Assembly: GCA_963811905.1 (NCBI GenBank)
Contig: CAWETK010000007.1
Location: forward strand, 113,105 to 177,104
Origin: DATFVA01 sp963811905
GTDB lineage: Bacteria; Bacteroidota; Ignavibacteria; Ignavibacteriales; Ignavibacteriaceae
Reading direction: 5' to 3'
Length of the DNA: 64,000 bases
This document shows positions 52,084 through 60,705 of this stretch, in pieces. Position 1 is the first letter of the stretch; each line of letters starts with the position of its first letter. A model generated the notes under the pieces. That model saw nothing but the letters and a program-made list of their open reading frames with translations. It did no database searches and was not told the DNA's origin. The translations under genes and the position numbers were made by a program.

Positions 52084-52716
52084 GTTTGAAATCCGACAAG
52101 AGATCGATATGAAAGCATAAACAAGAGGAACTTTCATCAGGCAATAGTAAACCTGCTGGAGAATGAATATAAAATATTAGGCTCAAGAAAAGTACTGGAT
52201 ATGCTGTCAGATGATATAGAAAACTTGCACAGGGAATATTATCCCTCAAGCAACCAAGTGGGGTTTGGAGAAATAGTTTTCAGAACAACGAAAGATGATG
52301 GGCAGCGTCAAAGCTATGGAAAAAAGACAGAGGATTATGCATCAGTAACGGTAGTTTTGCCACTTATAACCAGAGAAGATGTTGAAAGAAGGATATTCTA
52401 TAAGAAGGGAGACCGAAATAGTAACTATAAGCATAGAGAAGCAAGGGATATAGAGACGATGGTAAGATTATTAAAGGCAGCAAAATCCCAGGGAGGATTA
52501 CTAAGCGGAGCAGAGCTGAGTGTTTTAATGAATAGAAGCCTGACTTCGATAAGGAAATATTTAGATGCTTACAGAATAAAGACCGGAGAGATACTACCGC
52601 TAAAGGGATATGTTTTGGACCAGGGAAGTCTGCCAACACATAAAGGAATAATAATAAGTTTATATGAGCAGGGAATTTCTCCAGCTGATATACTCAAAAG
52701 CAAAAAAAAAGGGTGA
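52080..52716 (+). pseudogene. Second DUF1670 family gene, frameshifted at the 5' end and cut short
   Basis: An open frame of 171 codons starts at ATG 52201, but the same frame reads upstream to 52090 as N-P-T-R-D-R-Y-E-S-I-N-K-R-N-F-H-Q, the normal start of this family. The likely start, ATG 52080 (M-S-L-K), is one frame away; dropping one A near 52089-52091 joins them. The core has T-R-E-D-V-E, an HTH (S-V-L-M-N-R-S-L-T-S-I-R-K-Y-L) and G-Y-V-L-D-Q-G-S-L-P-T-H-K. It ends early in an A9 run, lacking the final helix seen in the first gene. Probably a decaying gene. Confidence 0.65.
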
Positions 52717-52738
52717 TGTGATGAAATGAGTCTTGCAT

Positions 52739-52966
52739 GGAGGGGAGAGACTGAGTGAGGGAGGGACTGAGAGACTGAGAGAGGGGGAGACTGAGAGACA
52801 GAGAGACGGAGACACTGAGAGAGGGAGGGACAGAGAGATCAGAGGTCGGAGTGTTTGAGAGAGGGGGGGACGGAGAGACGGAGAGACTGAGGGACTGAGA
52901 GACGGAGTGAGGGGGAGATCAGAAGGTCAGAGGAGAGTGAATGAGAGACCGGGGAAAGTTAAGAGG
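52739..52966 (+). repeat. Polypurine tract with GAGAGACT/GAGAGACG units
   Basis: About 225 bases that are over 85% A+G on the plus strand, built from short units such as GAGAGACTGAGA and GAGACGGAGA in loose 8-bp steps. It starts about 22 bases after the second DUF1670 gene. No credible gene lies between 52717 and 53220. Confidence 0.85.
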
Positions 52967-52992
52967 TTTAATAAGTTCGGGATTGTAATTAT

Positions 52993-53043
52993 GAGCCTGT
53001 CGAAGAATGACATTTCAGAATAAATTCAAACTTCGACAAGCTC
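52993..53043. repeat. Inverted repeat with GAGCYTGTCGAAG arms
   Basis: GAGCCTGTCGAAG (52993-53005) and CTTCGACAAGCTC (53031-53043) pair over 12 of 13 bases around a 25-base loop. Arms of this sequence are a common dispersed repeat in many bacterial genomes. Confidence 0.75.
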
Positions 53044-53220
53044 GTATAACAATAAAATTTCTTTTGAGACAGCCTTTCCGAAAATAAAAATTTAGAAAAT
53101 AATAAGCGGCATTGATTTTTTTTTGTGCTTCTGAGAAGTCAGAAACATTTCATAATAAAGAGCTGAAATTGGCTTGAAGTACTAAGCCGGATTCTTTATT
53201 CCTGATCATTTTCTAAGATT

Positions 53221-53748
53221 TCATATTCTCGAGTCAATTATCTTTGCCAGGGCAATCATCTGTTCAGGGGAAAGCATATTACTCTTCATACTCTCCATAT
53301 TCATAAAGGAAGTAAGGGCAATACATTTATTTCCTTTTTTGAACGCAACCTGGTTATCAGGCAGACCCGCAAGCGTTGCGCCGCGCATAGCATCCTGTCC
53401 AAGACCTGAAACAGCTGATTTAAAGTAATACTTCTTATAACCCTCATAATTACTCTGATCTACTATCTGGATCATCACAATAAGTTTATCGCCATTAGTT
53501 GAGAAATTCAGATCACCTCCTGCGCCGATTTTCGGATTTCTCGCAACAAATTTAACTCCTTTTAACCCTGATATTTTTTCAATATCAGATGCTGTTAAAA
53601 GATTTTCAAATGAATTGGTTGGTGTTGTGACATTCTTTTCAGGCTGTGCATTCGGCGGGGCTGTCTCATTTTTCTTCTCATTCCCGCCGCAGGAAACAAA
53701 AACGAATGAAGTAAGAATAATAATTGCTGATAGAGTTTTGATATTCAT
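53221..53748 (-). CDS. Lipoprotein of unknown function
   Basis: A 175-residue lipoprotein with lipobox F-V-S-Cys20, a Pro/Asn/Thr-rich linker (24-50) and a folded part with L-L-T-A-S-D-I-E-K-I-S-G-L-K-G-V near 51, a beta-rich middle and closing helix M-L-S-P-E-Q-M-I-A-L-A-K-I-I. The D-I-E-K-I-x-G opening is seen in several periplasmic domains of unknown role. Transcribed alone toward the repeat island. Confidence 0.68.
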   Translation of the reverse strand: MNIKTLSAIIILTSFVFVSCGGNEKKNETAPPNAQPEKNVTTPTNSFENLLTASDIEKISGLKGVKFVARNPKIGAGGDLNFSTNGDKLIVMIQIVDQSNYEGYKKYYFKSAVSGLGQDAMRGATLAGLPDNQVAFKKGNKCIALTSFMNMESMKSNMLSPEQMIALAKIIDSRI

Positions 53749-53828
53749 TTTAAGCTCCTCCTTATTTTAATAATTTATGTTTCATGTGTATAGAACAGTA
53801 CAAGTAAAATTTCAAGTTCTACTTCACC

Positions 53829-54737
53829 CTATTCAAGGCCGTAAATATTAGTATTATCAGGAAGTTCTACGTAAAATTTTAGCGGAAGAATCTTAGTTTC
53901 TCCCGGATTTAAAGCAAGATTCCAGACAAATTCCTGATCGGCATTAATTTTCATTTCTTTCTCTGACGGTACTATCAGTTCAACATTTATTTTTTCATTT
54001 TTTGAAATGGGAAGCTGATCTAATACTGTAATACTTTCTTTAGTTTTTCGATTATTAACTACCCGGATTTCAAATTCATAATTAACTCTTTTTTTACCGC
54101 CAAATAATCCGGAGGATTCAACAAATCTGTTCTTGAGGGTTTTCTCACACTTAATACTTTCATCGATTCCCAGAGCAAGCGCAAGAGTATCCGTAGGAAC
54201 TATTATTCCGGTTTGAGTCCTGGTTACAAATTCATTATCCATAAATATATTTATTTCACCTTCGAGCAGAGGGTAATCATTGTTATTAACTACTTTCCCT
54301 TTAACATATACTTTTGGTAAAATCTTCGGCACCGAAGTATATTCAAATTCAATCGGCTGAACGTTCATTGCTATAGTAACTTTATGGGGACTGTTATCGC
54401 TAGGTATGCTATTATTGGTTTTGAGTTCAAATGTGGTAGTGAAGTCCTTCGTTCTGACATCACTGTACACCGGGAGATTTATTATATCGTTGGTAGTTAT
54501 ACTCATCACATTTGTCGAATATTTTTCAACTTTTGGTCGTTCGGCTGATACAACTATTTCATCCATAGAGTAATCAATTTCCTCAAGCGGCACATCGATT
54601 TGCACAACATTTTTTTCCCTTACATTAATATTCAGGGGGACAGGGTTATAGCCAACACCCGAAATCGTTATTTTATATGTCCTGACCGGAATATTTGCAA
54701 TATAATACCTTCCATTTACATCGGTTGAAGAAGCCAT
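53829..54737 (-). CDS. MuiA/DUF4139-like protein, C-terminal part of a split gene
   Basis: 302 residues that begin inside a carboxypeptidase-regulatory-like domain (T-D-V-N-G-R-Y-Y-I-A-N-I-P ... I-D-V-P-L-E-E) and go on with the C-terminal half of DUF4139: V-T-T-F/T-F-E-L-K-T, Y-T-S-V-P-K-I-L-P-K-V-Y, L-L-E-G-E-I-N-I-F, and a closing L-N-P-G-E-T-K-I-L-P-L-K-F. The regulatory domain start (G-L-I-S-G-Y-V-T-D-K-E-T-G-E-P) lies just upstream in another frame. This is the continuation of the gene at 54883-55800; a true start at 54737 is unlikely. Confidence 0.75.
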   Translation of the reverse strand: MASSTDVNGRYYIANIPVRTYKITISGVGYNPVPLNINVREKNVVQIDVPLEEIDYSMDEIVVSAERPKVEKYSTNVMSITTNDIINLPVYSDVRTKDFTTTFELKTNNSIPSDNSPHKVTIAMNVQPIEFEYTSVPKILPKVYVKGKVVNNNDYPLLEGEINIFMDNEFVTRTQTGIIVPTDTLALALGIDESIKCEKTLKNRFVESSGLFGGKKRVNYEFEIRVVNNRKTKESITVLDQLPISKNEKINVELIVPSEKEMKINADQEFVWNLALNPGETKILPLKFYVELPDNTNIYGLE

Positions 54738-54882
54738 TGTAGAACCCTCGAGAGTAACATTTGCTCCAATTAATCGGTTCGCCTGTTTCTTTATCAGTGA
54801 CGTATCCTGATATTAACCCGTTCCTGATGGCAGTCCCCAATTCTGGCTGTATTGGGCAGAATATCCTCCTGCCATGAAATAA

Positions 54883-55800
54883 TTATTTCCAGATCCTGCC
54901 ATTTCTAAGATTAGACCTATAACTCAAAGGTACAATATCAAGGTACCATGGATCAAGCTCAGGTAAATTTTTTACCGACAAAGGATCTGCGGTGGAAAAG
55001 GTCAGACGTATATCATTCCAGTCCTCTCCTGTAGACTGCCGGATCATACCATAAAAAGTAAATTCAATCATCTTTGTTTTTGTATCAACGCGCGCATCAT
55101 ATATCGGGTACCAGCTTGCACTGCTCACAATATAGGATGCACTGACCTTTGCATTCGTACTTTCTGAGGCATCAAGTTTGATTATTATTTCTTTATAATT
55201 CTTTGGTTCGTTTCCTTCGTATTTATTCATAGTGAGCTTCAGTGCTTTTATCTTTGCATCTATCTCTGATCTTTTTGCCGACTGAATCCTTATCCCTGAA
55301 TAAATTTCATTCAGGTTGGTTTCCAGAAATTTAAGCAGATCACCCCATTCTTTTGTAGAATTAGTACTGAGCAGGATTTTCTGATTAGCATATTTGACCG
55401 ATTCTGCTTTTAATGATTCGACGAAATCTTTCTTGCTGTCATAAACTGCTATCTGATCGATTGCTGCCTGCATCTCAGTATTGAGTGCATCAATCTGCTT
55501 CATCAGCTCATTCATTTCCTCCTTTCTTATTTCAGGAGTATATTTTCTTTCAACTTTTACATCAAGGATTTTAATCCCGCTGCTGCCTTCCGTGGAGATT
55601 CTGACTGTCTCATCTTTTATATCGGTAGTCAATCCTGAGAAGATGACCTGGTTCTCGCCTTTTTTCAAATGTATATCTGCCGACCGTGTTACCATCGCAC
55701 GATCCTTAAATACAGTTGCGTTGATAACTTTTGAATCAACTGTTTTAGTCTGAGTAAAACTGACTGAAGCAATAACTAAGAAGAGAAAGTACCTTTTCAT
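54883..55800 (-). CDS. MuiA/DUF4139-like protein, N-terminal part of a split gene
   Basis: 305 residues: signal peptide (1-17), DUF4140 domain (V-I-N-A-T-V-F-K-D-R-A-M-V-T-R-S near 24), a coiled coil (about 95-215) and the first half of DUF4139 (Y-I-V-S-S-A-S-W-Y-P-I-Y-D-A-R, Q-S-T-G-E-D-W-N-D-I-R-L-T-F-S-T). In Bacteroidota such proteins are about 600 residues with an inserted carboxypeptidase-regulatory domain. Here the frame stops early (W-K-stop) and coding continues in other frames to 53829. Role in the family is unknown beyond an early report of inhibiting mucoidy. Confidence 0.8.
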   Translation of the reverse strand: MKRYFLFLVIASVSFTQTKTVDSKVINATVFKDRAMVTRSADIHLKKGENQVIFSGLTTDIKDETVRISTEGSSGIKILDVKVERKYTPEIRKEEMNELMKQIDALNTEMQAAIDQIAVYDSKKDFVESLKAESVKYANQKILLSTNSTKEWGDLLKFLETNLNEIYSGIRIQSAKRSEIDAKIKALKLTMNKYEGNEPKNYKEIIIKLDASESTNAKVSASYIVSSASWYPIYDARVDTKTKMIEFTFYGMIRQSTGEDWNDIRLTFSTADPLSVKNLPELDPWYLDIVPLSYRSNLRNGRIWK

Positions 55801-55984
55801 TTTTTCACCCTGAATTTGTCAATAAAAAGAAATATTGGATAACTTATGCGGATCCCCGAATTAATGTCGATGCCCGATGTAGCAAATACAATCTGCAGTA
55901 TGAATTACACTAATGTAAATTAAGCTTTTTCAAGCCATTCATCAACAAAAATTTTTCCTATGGCAAATGAACCACGCGGTTAAA

Positions 55985-58072
55985 TCATTTCAGTAAAAGC
56001 ATCTTCATGGACCGAACAGAATTGCCGGATCGGAGCTGATACAAGTACACGCCGCTTGAAAGATTATCCCCTGAAAATTTCACACTATATTTACCCGCAG
56101 GTTTAACTTCATTAACAAGTGAAGCAGCTTCTCTGCCCAGCACATCATACACCTTTAATGTAACATATCCCGGTTTAAGCAGGCTGTAGCTAATAATTGT
56201 AGAGGGATTAAACGGGTTCGGATAATTCTGAAATAATGAAAATATCTGTGGAAGATTGTTTTCAACGGGTACTTCCGTCTGTGTAATACCTCCGTTAGTG
56301 GTTTTTATAATCGTGCCGAAGGCCCCTGCGGCCCAGCCAGTATTATTATCAGTGAAGGAAATCGAATAAAGCGGCTTATCGGTTTTTGAAGTTTGAATAT
56401 TCCAGACTTCACCGGCATCTGAGGTTGCGAGAATGATACCTTCATTACCTGAAATCCATCCTATAGTATTACTGCTGAAATTAACCGAGTATAAATCAGC
56501 TGAGATATTATTTTCTTTAATCTCCCAGGTATTTCCGCCATCAGAAGAATATAAAATTGTCCCGTTTTTACCAACAACCCAGCCAGTAAGATTACCGGTA
56601 AAGGTAAGACTATTCAGATCATTGACCGTATTAGTTGAAGTACTTGCCCAGGATGCACCGCTGTCAGTTGTTTTCAAGATAACACCTGACGTGCCGCATG
56701 CCCAGCCATAATTAATATCAGCAAAGAAGACCGCAGTTAATAAATCACTTATTCCACTTAACTGATTCTCCCAGTTGACTCCGCCATTTGCAGTCCTGAA
56801 TATATTCCCGTAATTCCCGACAGCCCAGCCATTTTGAGAATCGATAAAGAAAATAGAAGCCAGGGGTACTGAAGATCCCGTATTTTGCTGGCTCCAGCTG
56901 ATTCCTCCATCTTCAGTCTTAATAATATTGCCGCCCGCAATTTCTCCGCAAGCCCATCCGGTATTATTATCGATGAAATAAAGGGTTCCGAATTGAGCAC
57001 TAGTTGGGTTATTGTAAACTACCTGCCAGTGTGAACCGCCGTCGGTTGATTTAATTATTGAACCTCCGAATCCCGCAGCCCATCCGGTACTATTATCTGT
57101 AAAATATATCGACTTCCACCAATCAGTATAACCGCTTAATCCGCTTTCCCAATTAATTCCTCCATCAGTAGTTTTAACAAGTGTTCCCAGCATTCCCACC
57201 GCTGTCCCGTTATTTTCATCAGTAAAAGCTATTGCAGATAGGGGCCAATTATTTCCTGTTCCATAATGCTGCCATGTCTCACCGCCATCAGTAGTTTTAT
57301 AAATTACTGTGTCGGCACCTGCTACCCATCCTACATTTGAGTTTTCGAACTGAACCGAAGTAAGGATGGGAGAAGAGCCAAGAGACTGCGGCTGCCAGTT
57401 CATTCCGCCGTCCGTGCTCTTAAGTACCGTACCGTTCCACCCTACAGCCCAGCCTATACCTGAATCAACAAACTTAATGGAATATAATATTTCGCTGGTT
57501 CCGCTGACCTGCTGAATCCAATCAACTCCTCCATTTGTTGTTTTAAGAATAGTGCCTGATGTCCCTGCGGCCCAACCGTTATCCGGATCTTCGAAATATA
57601 CCGACATCAGCCAGTCTTCTATATTGGATTCCTGCTGCAGCCAATGCAATCCGCCGTCATGTGTTTTAAATATGCTTCCGTAACTTCCTGTTACCCAGCC
57701 ATCATTTTCATCGAGAAAGAATATTGAATAAAACCTATTATACGTCCCGGTGGTCTGCAGCTGCCAATTTTCTCCTCCGTTGGAAGTACTCAGAATAACT
57801 CCGCTATCCCCGCACGCCCATCCATAATCAGAATTAATAAAATTGATTGCACGTAGTGTTTCCTCTGTACTGCTGAACTGGCTTTCCCATGTAACTCCAT
57901 TATCGGCCGTTTTGAATATAGACCCCCTAATGCCTGCAATCCACCCGGTATTTGAATCGATGAAATTTACTGATGTAAGGTCGTTGCCCTGCGGAAGAGG
58001 ATTCTGCCAGAACCATTGAGCAAAAAGGTTAGGATATATGAATAAACAGATGAGCAGGCTTATCCTTTTCAT
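55985..58072 (-). CDS. Secreted YCF48/BNR-type beta-propeller with type IX sorting tail
   Basis: A 695-residue protein: signal peptide (1-18), about fourteen repeats of roughly 42 residues with the pattern D-x-x-x-G-W-A-x-G-x-x-G-x-I-x-K-T-T-D-G-G-x-x-W (about 20-600), and a sorting domain (about 607-695, N-Y-P-N-P-F-N-P-S-T). The repeats match the YCF48/photosystem-II-stability-factor family of propellers, here in an exported protein whose partner is unknown. Fourteen repeats suggest two seven-bladed propellers. Confidence 0.9.
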   Translation of the reverse strand: MKRISLLICLFIYPNLFAQWFWQNPLPQGNDLTSVNFIDSNTGWIAGIRGSIFKTADNGVTWESQFSSTEETLRAINFINSDYGWACGDSGVILSTSNGGENWQLQTTGTYNRFYSIFFLDENDGWVTGSYGSIFKTHDGGLHWLQQESNIEDWLMSVYFEDPDNGWAAGTSGTILKTTNGGVDWIQQVSGTSEILYSIKFVDSGIGWAVGWNGTVLKSTDGGMNWQPQSLGSSPILTSVQFENSNVGWVAGADTVIYKTTDGGETWQHYGTGNNWPLSAIAFTDENNGTAVGMLGTLVKTTDGGINWESGLSGYTDWWKSIYFTDNSTGWAAGFGGSIIKSTDGGSHWQVVYNNPTSAQFGTLYFIDNNTGWACGEIAGGNIIKTEDGGISWSQQNTGSSVPLASIFFIDSQNGWAVGNYGNIFRTANGGVNWENQLSGISDLLTAVFFADINYGWACGTSGVILKTTDSGASWASTSTNTVNDLNSLTFTGNLTGWVVGKNGTILYSSDGGNTWEIKENNISADLYSVNFSSNTIGWISGNEGIILATSDAGEVWNIQTSKTDKPLYSISFTDNNTGWAAGAFGTIIKTTNGGITQTEVPVENNLPQIFSLFQNYPNPFNPSTIISYSLLKPGYVTLKVYDVLGREAASLVNEVKPAGKYSVKFSGDNLSSGVYLYQLRSGNSVRSMKMLLLK

Positions 58073-58454
58073 TTTCTTCTCCTTTAATTATTGATCAGAT
58101 TAAATCTTCTGACCCTGAAAATTAAAAATATTATGAGCTGGAGCCGGCACCGGTTTCCCATATTTGCTGAATGCCTGAAGCCTACCCTGATTACAACATT
58201 AATCTGGCCAAACAAAAATTGAATTGCAACTTTAAATTTGATTAAATACCACAAAGGCGGCATTTTCTGCCCATAAAATTTACGGCAAACGTAAAAGTAT
58301 CCCCCGCAGCAGGTAGTTTTTTCCTTCTGAGGATAATTTTCATTTATTAAAACGGTTGAATATGGGCAAAAACAACTAAAATGGTTTAATTTATAATTAT
58401 TCAACTAATATGGTTGATTTTTATAAAATTAGGACGTAATTTTGAACCAATATC
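58073..58454. other. Divergent intergenic region before satD
   Basis: This 382-base gap separates the divergent propeller and satD genes. It has AT-rich stretches and two GGTTGA half-sites (58354-58359 and 58412-58417), the second in a dyad TCAACTA...TGGTTGA (58401-58417) 37 bases before the satD ATG. A minus-strand frame of 106 codons here has no family features and is not believed. Confidence 0.45.
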
Positions 58455-59087
58455 ATGAAGGTTATAGTATTAATAGCGGATATCGTATCATCGAAGAAAA
58501 TTAAAGACCGGGACCGGATTCAGCAGAAACTGAAAGCCGAATTAAAAAAGATCAACAGGGATTCCGGTTCAATACTTTCACCGATGACAATTACACTGGG
58601 AGATGAATTTCAGTGTGTATATTCTGATGCCGGTGAAATATTTAAAAACATCTGGGGGATTTTAAGTACGTGCTACCCGGAAAGAATAAGATTTTCACTG
58701 GGGATCGGTGAAATCACTACTACTATAAACAGGAAACAGGCAATTGGTATGGACGGACCTGCTTTTTATGAGGCACGGGAAGGGCTGACACATTTAAAAC
58801 AGAAAGACTATTTATTTGATTTAAGAAGCAGCGGCGCAAATTCCGAAGTAATAGAATTTATAAGGAATGTGCTTTATCTCGTTTCACACAACATCGAGGG
58901 ATGGAAAAAAAACAGGATAGAAATTATGAACCTGCTTGCAAAGGAATTTCCCGTTAAATTTATTTCCGATAAACTAAAAATCTCAGAGCAGGCAGTGTAT
59001 AAAAATATAGCAAACGGCGGACTCCAGCCAATTCTGGATATTACAAAAAATCTCAGCAGTATTATAAATAACATGGTTAAGAACTGA
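58455..59087 (+). CDS. SatD family protein
   Basis: A 210-residue protein with V-L-I-A-D-I-V-S-S-K-K-I-K-D-R, I-T-L-G-D-E-F-Q-C-V and R-F-S-L-G-I-G-E-I-T-T, the hallmarks of SatD. The A-D-I and G-D-E-F segments recall a worn nucleotide cyclase fold. The C-terminal part has a helix-turn-helix (I-S-D-K-L-K-I-S-E-Q-A-V-Y-K-N-I near 175-190). SatD genes commonly pair with a membrane protein, as here, one base downstream. Function is unknown; regulation is a guess. Confidence 0.82.
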   Translation: MKVIVLIADIVSSKKIKDRDRIQQKLKAELKKINRDSGSILSPMTITLGDEFQCVYSDAGEIFKNIWGILSTCYPERIRFSLGIGEITTTINRKQAIGMDGPAFYEAREGLTHLKQKDYLFDLRSSGANSEVIEFIRNVLYLVSHNIEGWKKNRIEIMNLLAKEFPVKFISDKLKISEQAVYKNIANGGLQPILDITKNLSSIINNMVKN

Positions 59088-59088
59088 G

Positions 59089-59811
59089 ATGTTTTTCTAC
59101 CTTCTATCGTTAATTATGCTCTCAAGGCTTTACTCATTATTCAGGGATGAAGCTATAACGTTATCTAAACTCATCATAATGATGGCGATACAATTATTCT
59201 TTCTCATGTTTATAAATTTAACTTTTGAGCTTTTTCTGTTGATGGTAATTTTATTTAGTATCGGGGTTATTCAATTATTTATTGAAAAAAAGTCAGCGGG
59301 GCTGAATCTTATCCGGTTTATTCTTTTTCTTATTCTGATTTTAATTTCGCTGTTCTTCAGCAGGGGAACAGGATTAACTTTCAATACCTGGTTCATATCA
59401 TTTGTCCGTGATACTTTCAAAGAATTTAATCCTGAAATTAATATGGGTATTTCAGGATTACATCTGATCATAATTTTCACCGGAATATTTTTTCTTCTTA
59501 ATGAAGCTAATTTCTTCATAAGATTTATATTTGAAATAAGCGGAAAAAACCCCGTTACAAAAGCAAACGAACCAGATAAGACCGAACTGAATGCCGGGAG
59601 AATTATCGGTATACTGGAAAGGCTTATTATTTTCTTTTTCGTTACTATAGGCCAGTTTGCGGCGGTTGGATTTGTAATTGCAGCAAAAAGTATTGTCAGG
59701 TATAAAGAACTTGAGGACAGAAATTTTGCAGAATATGTGCTGATCGGGACTCTCTTATCTTCACTCCTTGCAATTCTGACCGGATTTGCAGCTGCACGAC
59801 TTTTGAGTTAG
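59089..59811 (+). CDS. Membrane protein paired with SatD
   Basis: A 240-residue protein with about seven hydrophobic helices and almost no soluble part except a loop near residues 155-175 (G-K-N-P-V-T-K-A-N-E-P-D-K-T). It begins one base after the satD stop and ends four bases before the next gene, so it belongs to that operon. The C-terminal F-V-I-A-A-K-S-I-V-R-Y-K-E-L and Y-V-L-I-G-T-L-x-S segments match membrane partners of SatD that I have seen in this context, but no function is known. Confidence 0.7.
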   Translation: MFFYLLSLIMLSRLYSLFRDEAITLSKLIIMMAIQLFFLMFINLTFELFLLMVILFSIGVIQLFIEKKSAGLNLIRFILFLILILISLFFSRGTGLTFNTWFISFVRDTFKEFNPEINMGISGLHLIIIFTGIFFLLNEANFFIRFIFEISGKNPVTKANEPDKTELNAGRIIGILERLIIFFFVTIGQFAAVGFVIAAKSIVRYKELEDRNFAEYVLIGTLLSSLLAILTGFAAARLLS

Positions 59812-59815
59812 CTTT

Positions 59816-60598
59816 ATGAAGCTTAAAGATAAATTGGATGACCATTATAAAGCATTCGACAAAACAAAAATCTCTCCCGACCCGCTTCAGTTTCTTCACC
59901 TTTACTCTAATGAAAATGATATTGAGGTTATGGGATTTATTGCGGCGGTCTTTGCGTATGGCAATGTGAATCAGATCATTAATACGCTGAATAAATTTGT
60001 TTCCATCTCTGATAATAGTCCTTATGGATTTATTACTACTTTCAGCAAAAAAAATAAGGATGAAAGACTGGAAAGTCTCTACCATAGATTTTATACCCCG
60101 GAAGATGTGTCAGATCTTTTCCTCCTGCTGAAGAGGGCATACGCTGAACATGGTTCACTGAAAAATCTTTTCTTAAAATATTATAATCGTGATGATGAAA
60201 ATATTAAAAATGCGTTATCCGGATTTTCTCATTTCTTTATTAATGAAGTAAAAAAACTGACGGGGAAAAAGGAATTGAGTGTCGGGGCCAGGTTTATGTT
60301 TCCCCTGCCTGAACTTGGAAGCGCCTGCAAAAGGAAGAACCTGTTCCTGCGCTGGATGGTAAGGAAGGACGAACTTGATTTCGGTTTATGGAAAGAAATT
60401 CCGAAAGATAAACTTGTCATTCCTGTCGATACACATATAGCCCGCATCTGCCGGCAGTTAAAACTGACTAAAAGAAAGAATGTAAGCTGGAAGATGGCAG
60501 AAGAGATCACAGAGAATCTGAAGAAGTTTGATCCTGATGATCCGGTGAAGTATGATTTTGCTATCTGCCATATCGGAATGAGGAAACTGGTTTTTTAG
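59816..60598 (+). CDS. TIGR02757 family protein (DUF2400)
   Basis: A 260-residue protein of the TIGR02757 family: D-P-L-Q-F-L-H-L-Y near residue 22, D-I-E-V-M-G-F-I-A-A-V-F-A-Y-G-N-V near 35, N-L-F-L-R-W-M-V-R-K-D-E-L-D-F-G-L-W near 175 and V-I-P-V-D-T-H-I-A-R near 200. The late part resembles helix-hairpin-helix DNA glycosylase folds (V-D-T-H). Function is unproven. It is the third gene of the satD operon. Confidence 0.88.
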   Translation: MKLKDKLDDHYKAFDKTKISPDPLQFLHLYSNENDIEVMGFIAAVFAYGNVNQIINTLNKFVSISDNSPYGFITTFSKKNKDERLESLYHRFYTPEDVSDLFLLLKRAYAEHGSLKNLFLKYYNRDDENIKNALSGFSHFFINEVKKLTGKKELSVGARFMFPLPELGSACKRKNLFLRWMVRKDELDFGLWKEIPKDKLVIPVDTHIARICRQLKLTKRKNVSWKMAEEITENLKKFDPDDPVKYDFAICHIGMRKLVF

Positions 60599-60705
60599 TG
60601 CAGCAAACTACAAGCAATAAACCCTAAATAAAAAATTGCTTTTCGGGATAAATTTCTAAATATTCGACTGTTAAATTTTGTTTCTTTAGCAACCAGGAGA
60701 ATTTA

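Noticed and set aside
58084..58404. A 106-codon minus-strand frame upstream of satD
   Set aside because: Odd composition rich in Cys, Phe and Tyr, no recognisable domain, and it occupies the region where divergent promoters are needed.
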